From Algoriphagus sp. (GTDB lineage: Bacteria > Bacteroidota > Bacteroidia > Cytophagales > Cyclobacteriaceae): a DNA stretch of 64,000 nucleotides. Positions 63,571 to 64,000 of this stretch are shown here, one piece after another. A program made the position numbers and the translations under genes. The notes below the pieces were generated by a model, which saw only the letters and a list, made by a program, of their open reading frames with translations, was not told the DNA's origin and made no database searches. Location: positions 186,001 to 250,000 of the forward strand of contig NZ_JABXIN010000011.1 of the NCBI RefSeq assembly GCF_013373065.1, given 5' to 3'. Position 1 is the first letter of the stretch, and every line of letters begins with the position of its first letter.

Positions 63571-64000
63571 ATGGATACAGCTAATTCTATAGCTTTTGTA
63601 TTGGTTTTAGTGACGGTTTTTTTTGTGTTAAAAATCAGCACATTAAAGCATCCAATTATTAAGGGTGTATTAAATTGGTTCCCCGCTATTTTATTCGCTT
63701 ATGTAATCCCAGCAGCCTTCACACATATTTTTCGGTGGGACTTATCACAGGTCAACTTACATGACTGGAGTAGGAATATCATCATTCCGATCACCTTGCT
63801 TGCCGTCATGTCATCCCTTCCTTTGAAACAATGAATAATGGTGGGATGGCGACCCTTAGTCTTATTCATTGGTGGAAGCTTTTTCATAGCCGTTCTTCCA
63901 GTAATTTTAGTAGGGATAGTTAGTTCCTTTTCGCTGCAATCGAATACCTTGTTTATAGCCGATGGTTATTGGAAGGGATTAGTTCCGATTGTAGGTGGTT
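63571..64000 (+). pseudogene. DUF819-family membrane protein, in-frame TGA, cut by the window end
   Basis: From ATG 63571 the frame encodes 87 residues with hydrophobic helices and ends LPLKQ then TGA (63832-63834). The same frame continues without shift as IMVGWRPLVLFIGGSFFIAV and on to GYWKGLVPIVGG at the window edge, which reads as the natural continuation of DUF819 proteins. A single codon is therefore changed to a stop. Alternatives are restart at ATG 63838, three bases after the stop, or a sequencing error. DUF819 proteins are multi-pass membrane proteins of unknown substrate. The gene is cotranscribed with the M20 peptidase. Confidence 0.7.

Overview
The window looks like chromosome of a Bacteroidetes bacterium of the order Cytophagales, close to Algoriphagus/Cyclobacteriaceae. 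The evidence is the gliding gene gldC, the ftsX-DUF3098-truB-ribF run, an arginine operon with an N-acylornithine-type carbamoyltransferase, a bVLRF1-like factor, DUF2911 and DUF1330 proteins, AT-rich spacers, and promoters of the TTG/TTTG-N19-20-TAnnTTTG type that recur upstream of genes. No prophage, integrase or CRISPR array is visible. The only mobile-looking DNA is one 150-bp MITE-like repeat at 40.1 kb.

Region by region. 0-6 kb: a DoxX-like membrane protein, then a TetR-controlled operon for a tripartite export system (ABC protein, HlyD-type adaptor, TolC-type outer membrane protein, DUF1330 protein). The ABC protein has a Walker A motif but has lost its signature, Walker B and H-loop residues. 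6-10.3 kb: a lipoprotein, KDG kinase plus KDPG aldolase, a DUF2064 nucleotidyl/glycosyltransferase-like protein and GAPDH. 10.5 kb: tRNA-Glu(TTC) with a clear promoter and terminator. 10.8-15.1 kb: a large lipoprotein (propeller, HEAT repeats, cytochrome c) and a PIG-L deacetylase. 15-24.3 kb: a TonB-dependent receptor, gldC, CoA-transferase subunits, ribF, truB, DUF3098, ftsX, pdeM and a DUF2147 protein.

24.3-37.8 kb is an amino acid biosynthesis block on the minus strand. metY-metX lie behind a textbook SAM-I riboswitch. A SulP transporter and beta-carbonic anhydrase follow the arginine operon GNAT-argG-argC-argD-argF'-argB-argE-argH. Upstream of that operon is an unlisted 39-codon reading frame ending in an arginine-rich run (four consecutive Arg codons, then another), followed by potential RNA hairpins. 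This is best read as an arginine-sensing leader peptide and is the most interesting signal in the window.

37.9-51.6 kb is mixed: a secreted PLP enzyme with a tiny zinc-ribbon membrane protein, a FrnE-like DsbA protein, the MITE, two secreted beta-propeller proteins, an MpaB-like oxygenase, DUF2752 and TM2 membrane proteins, a bVLRF1-like ribosome-rescue factor, two unknown proteins, HrpB helicase, DUF2911, a Gfo/Idh/MocA oxidoreductase and an MBL-fold hydrolase. 51.8-64 kb: a periplasmic molybdenum hydroxylase (2Fe-2S subunit plus Mo subunit), glutaminyl-tRNA synthetase, a Crp/Fnr regulator with a possible 43-aa membrane microprotein, a cysteine desulfurase convergent with molybdenum cofactor cytidylyltransferase-like and XdhC genes (a plausible maturation set for the hydroxylase), a sterol desaturase-type hydroxylase, an M20 peptidase and the start of a DUF819 membrane protein interrupted by an in-frame TGA.
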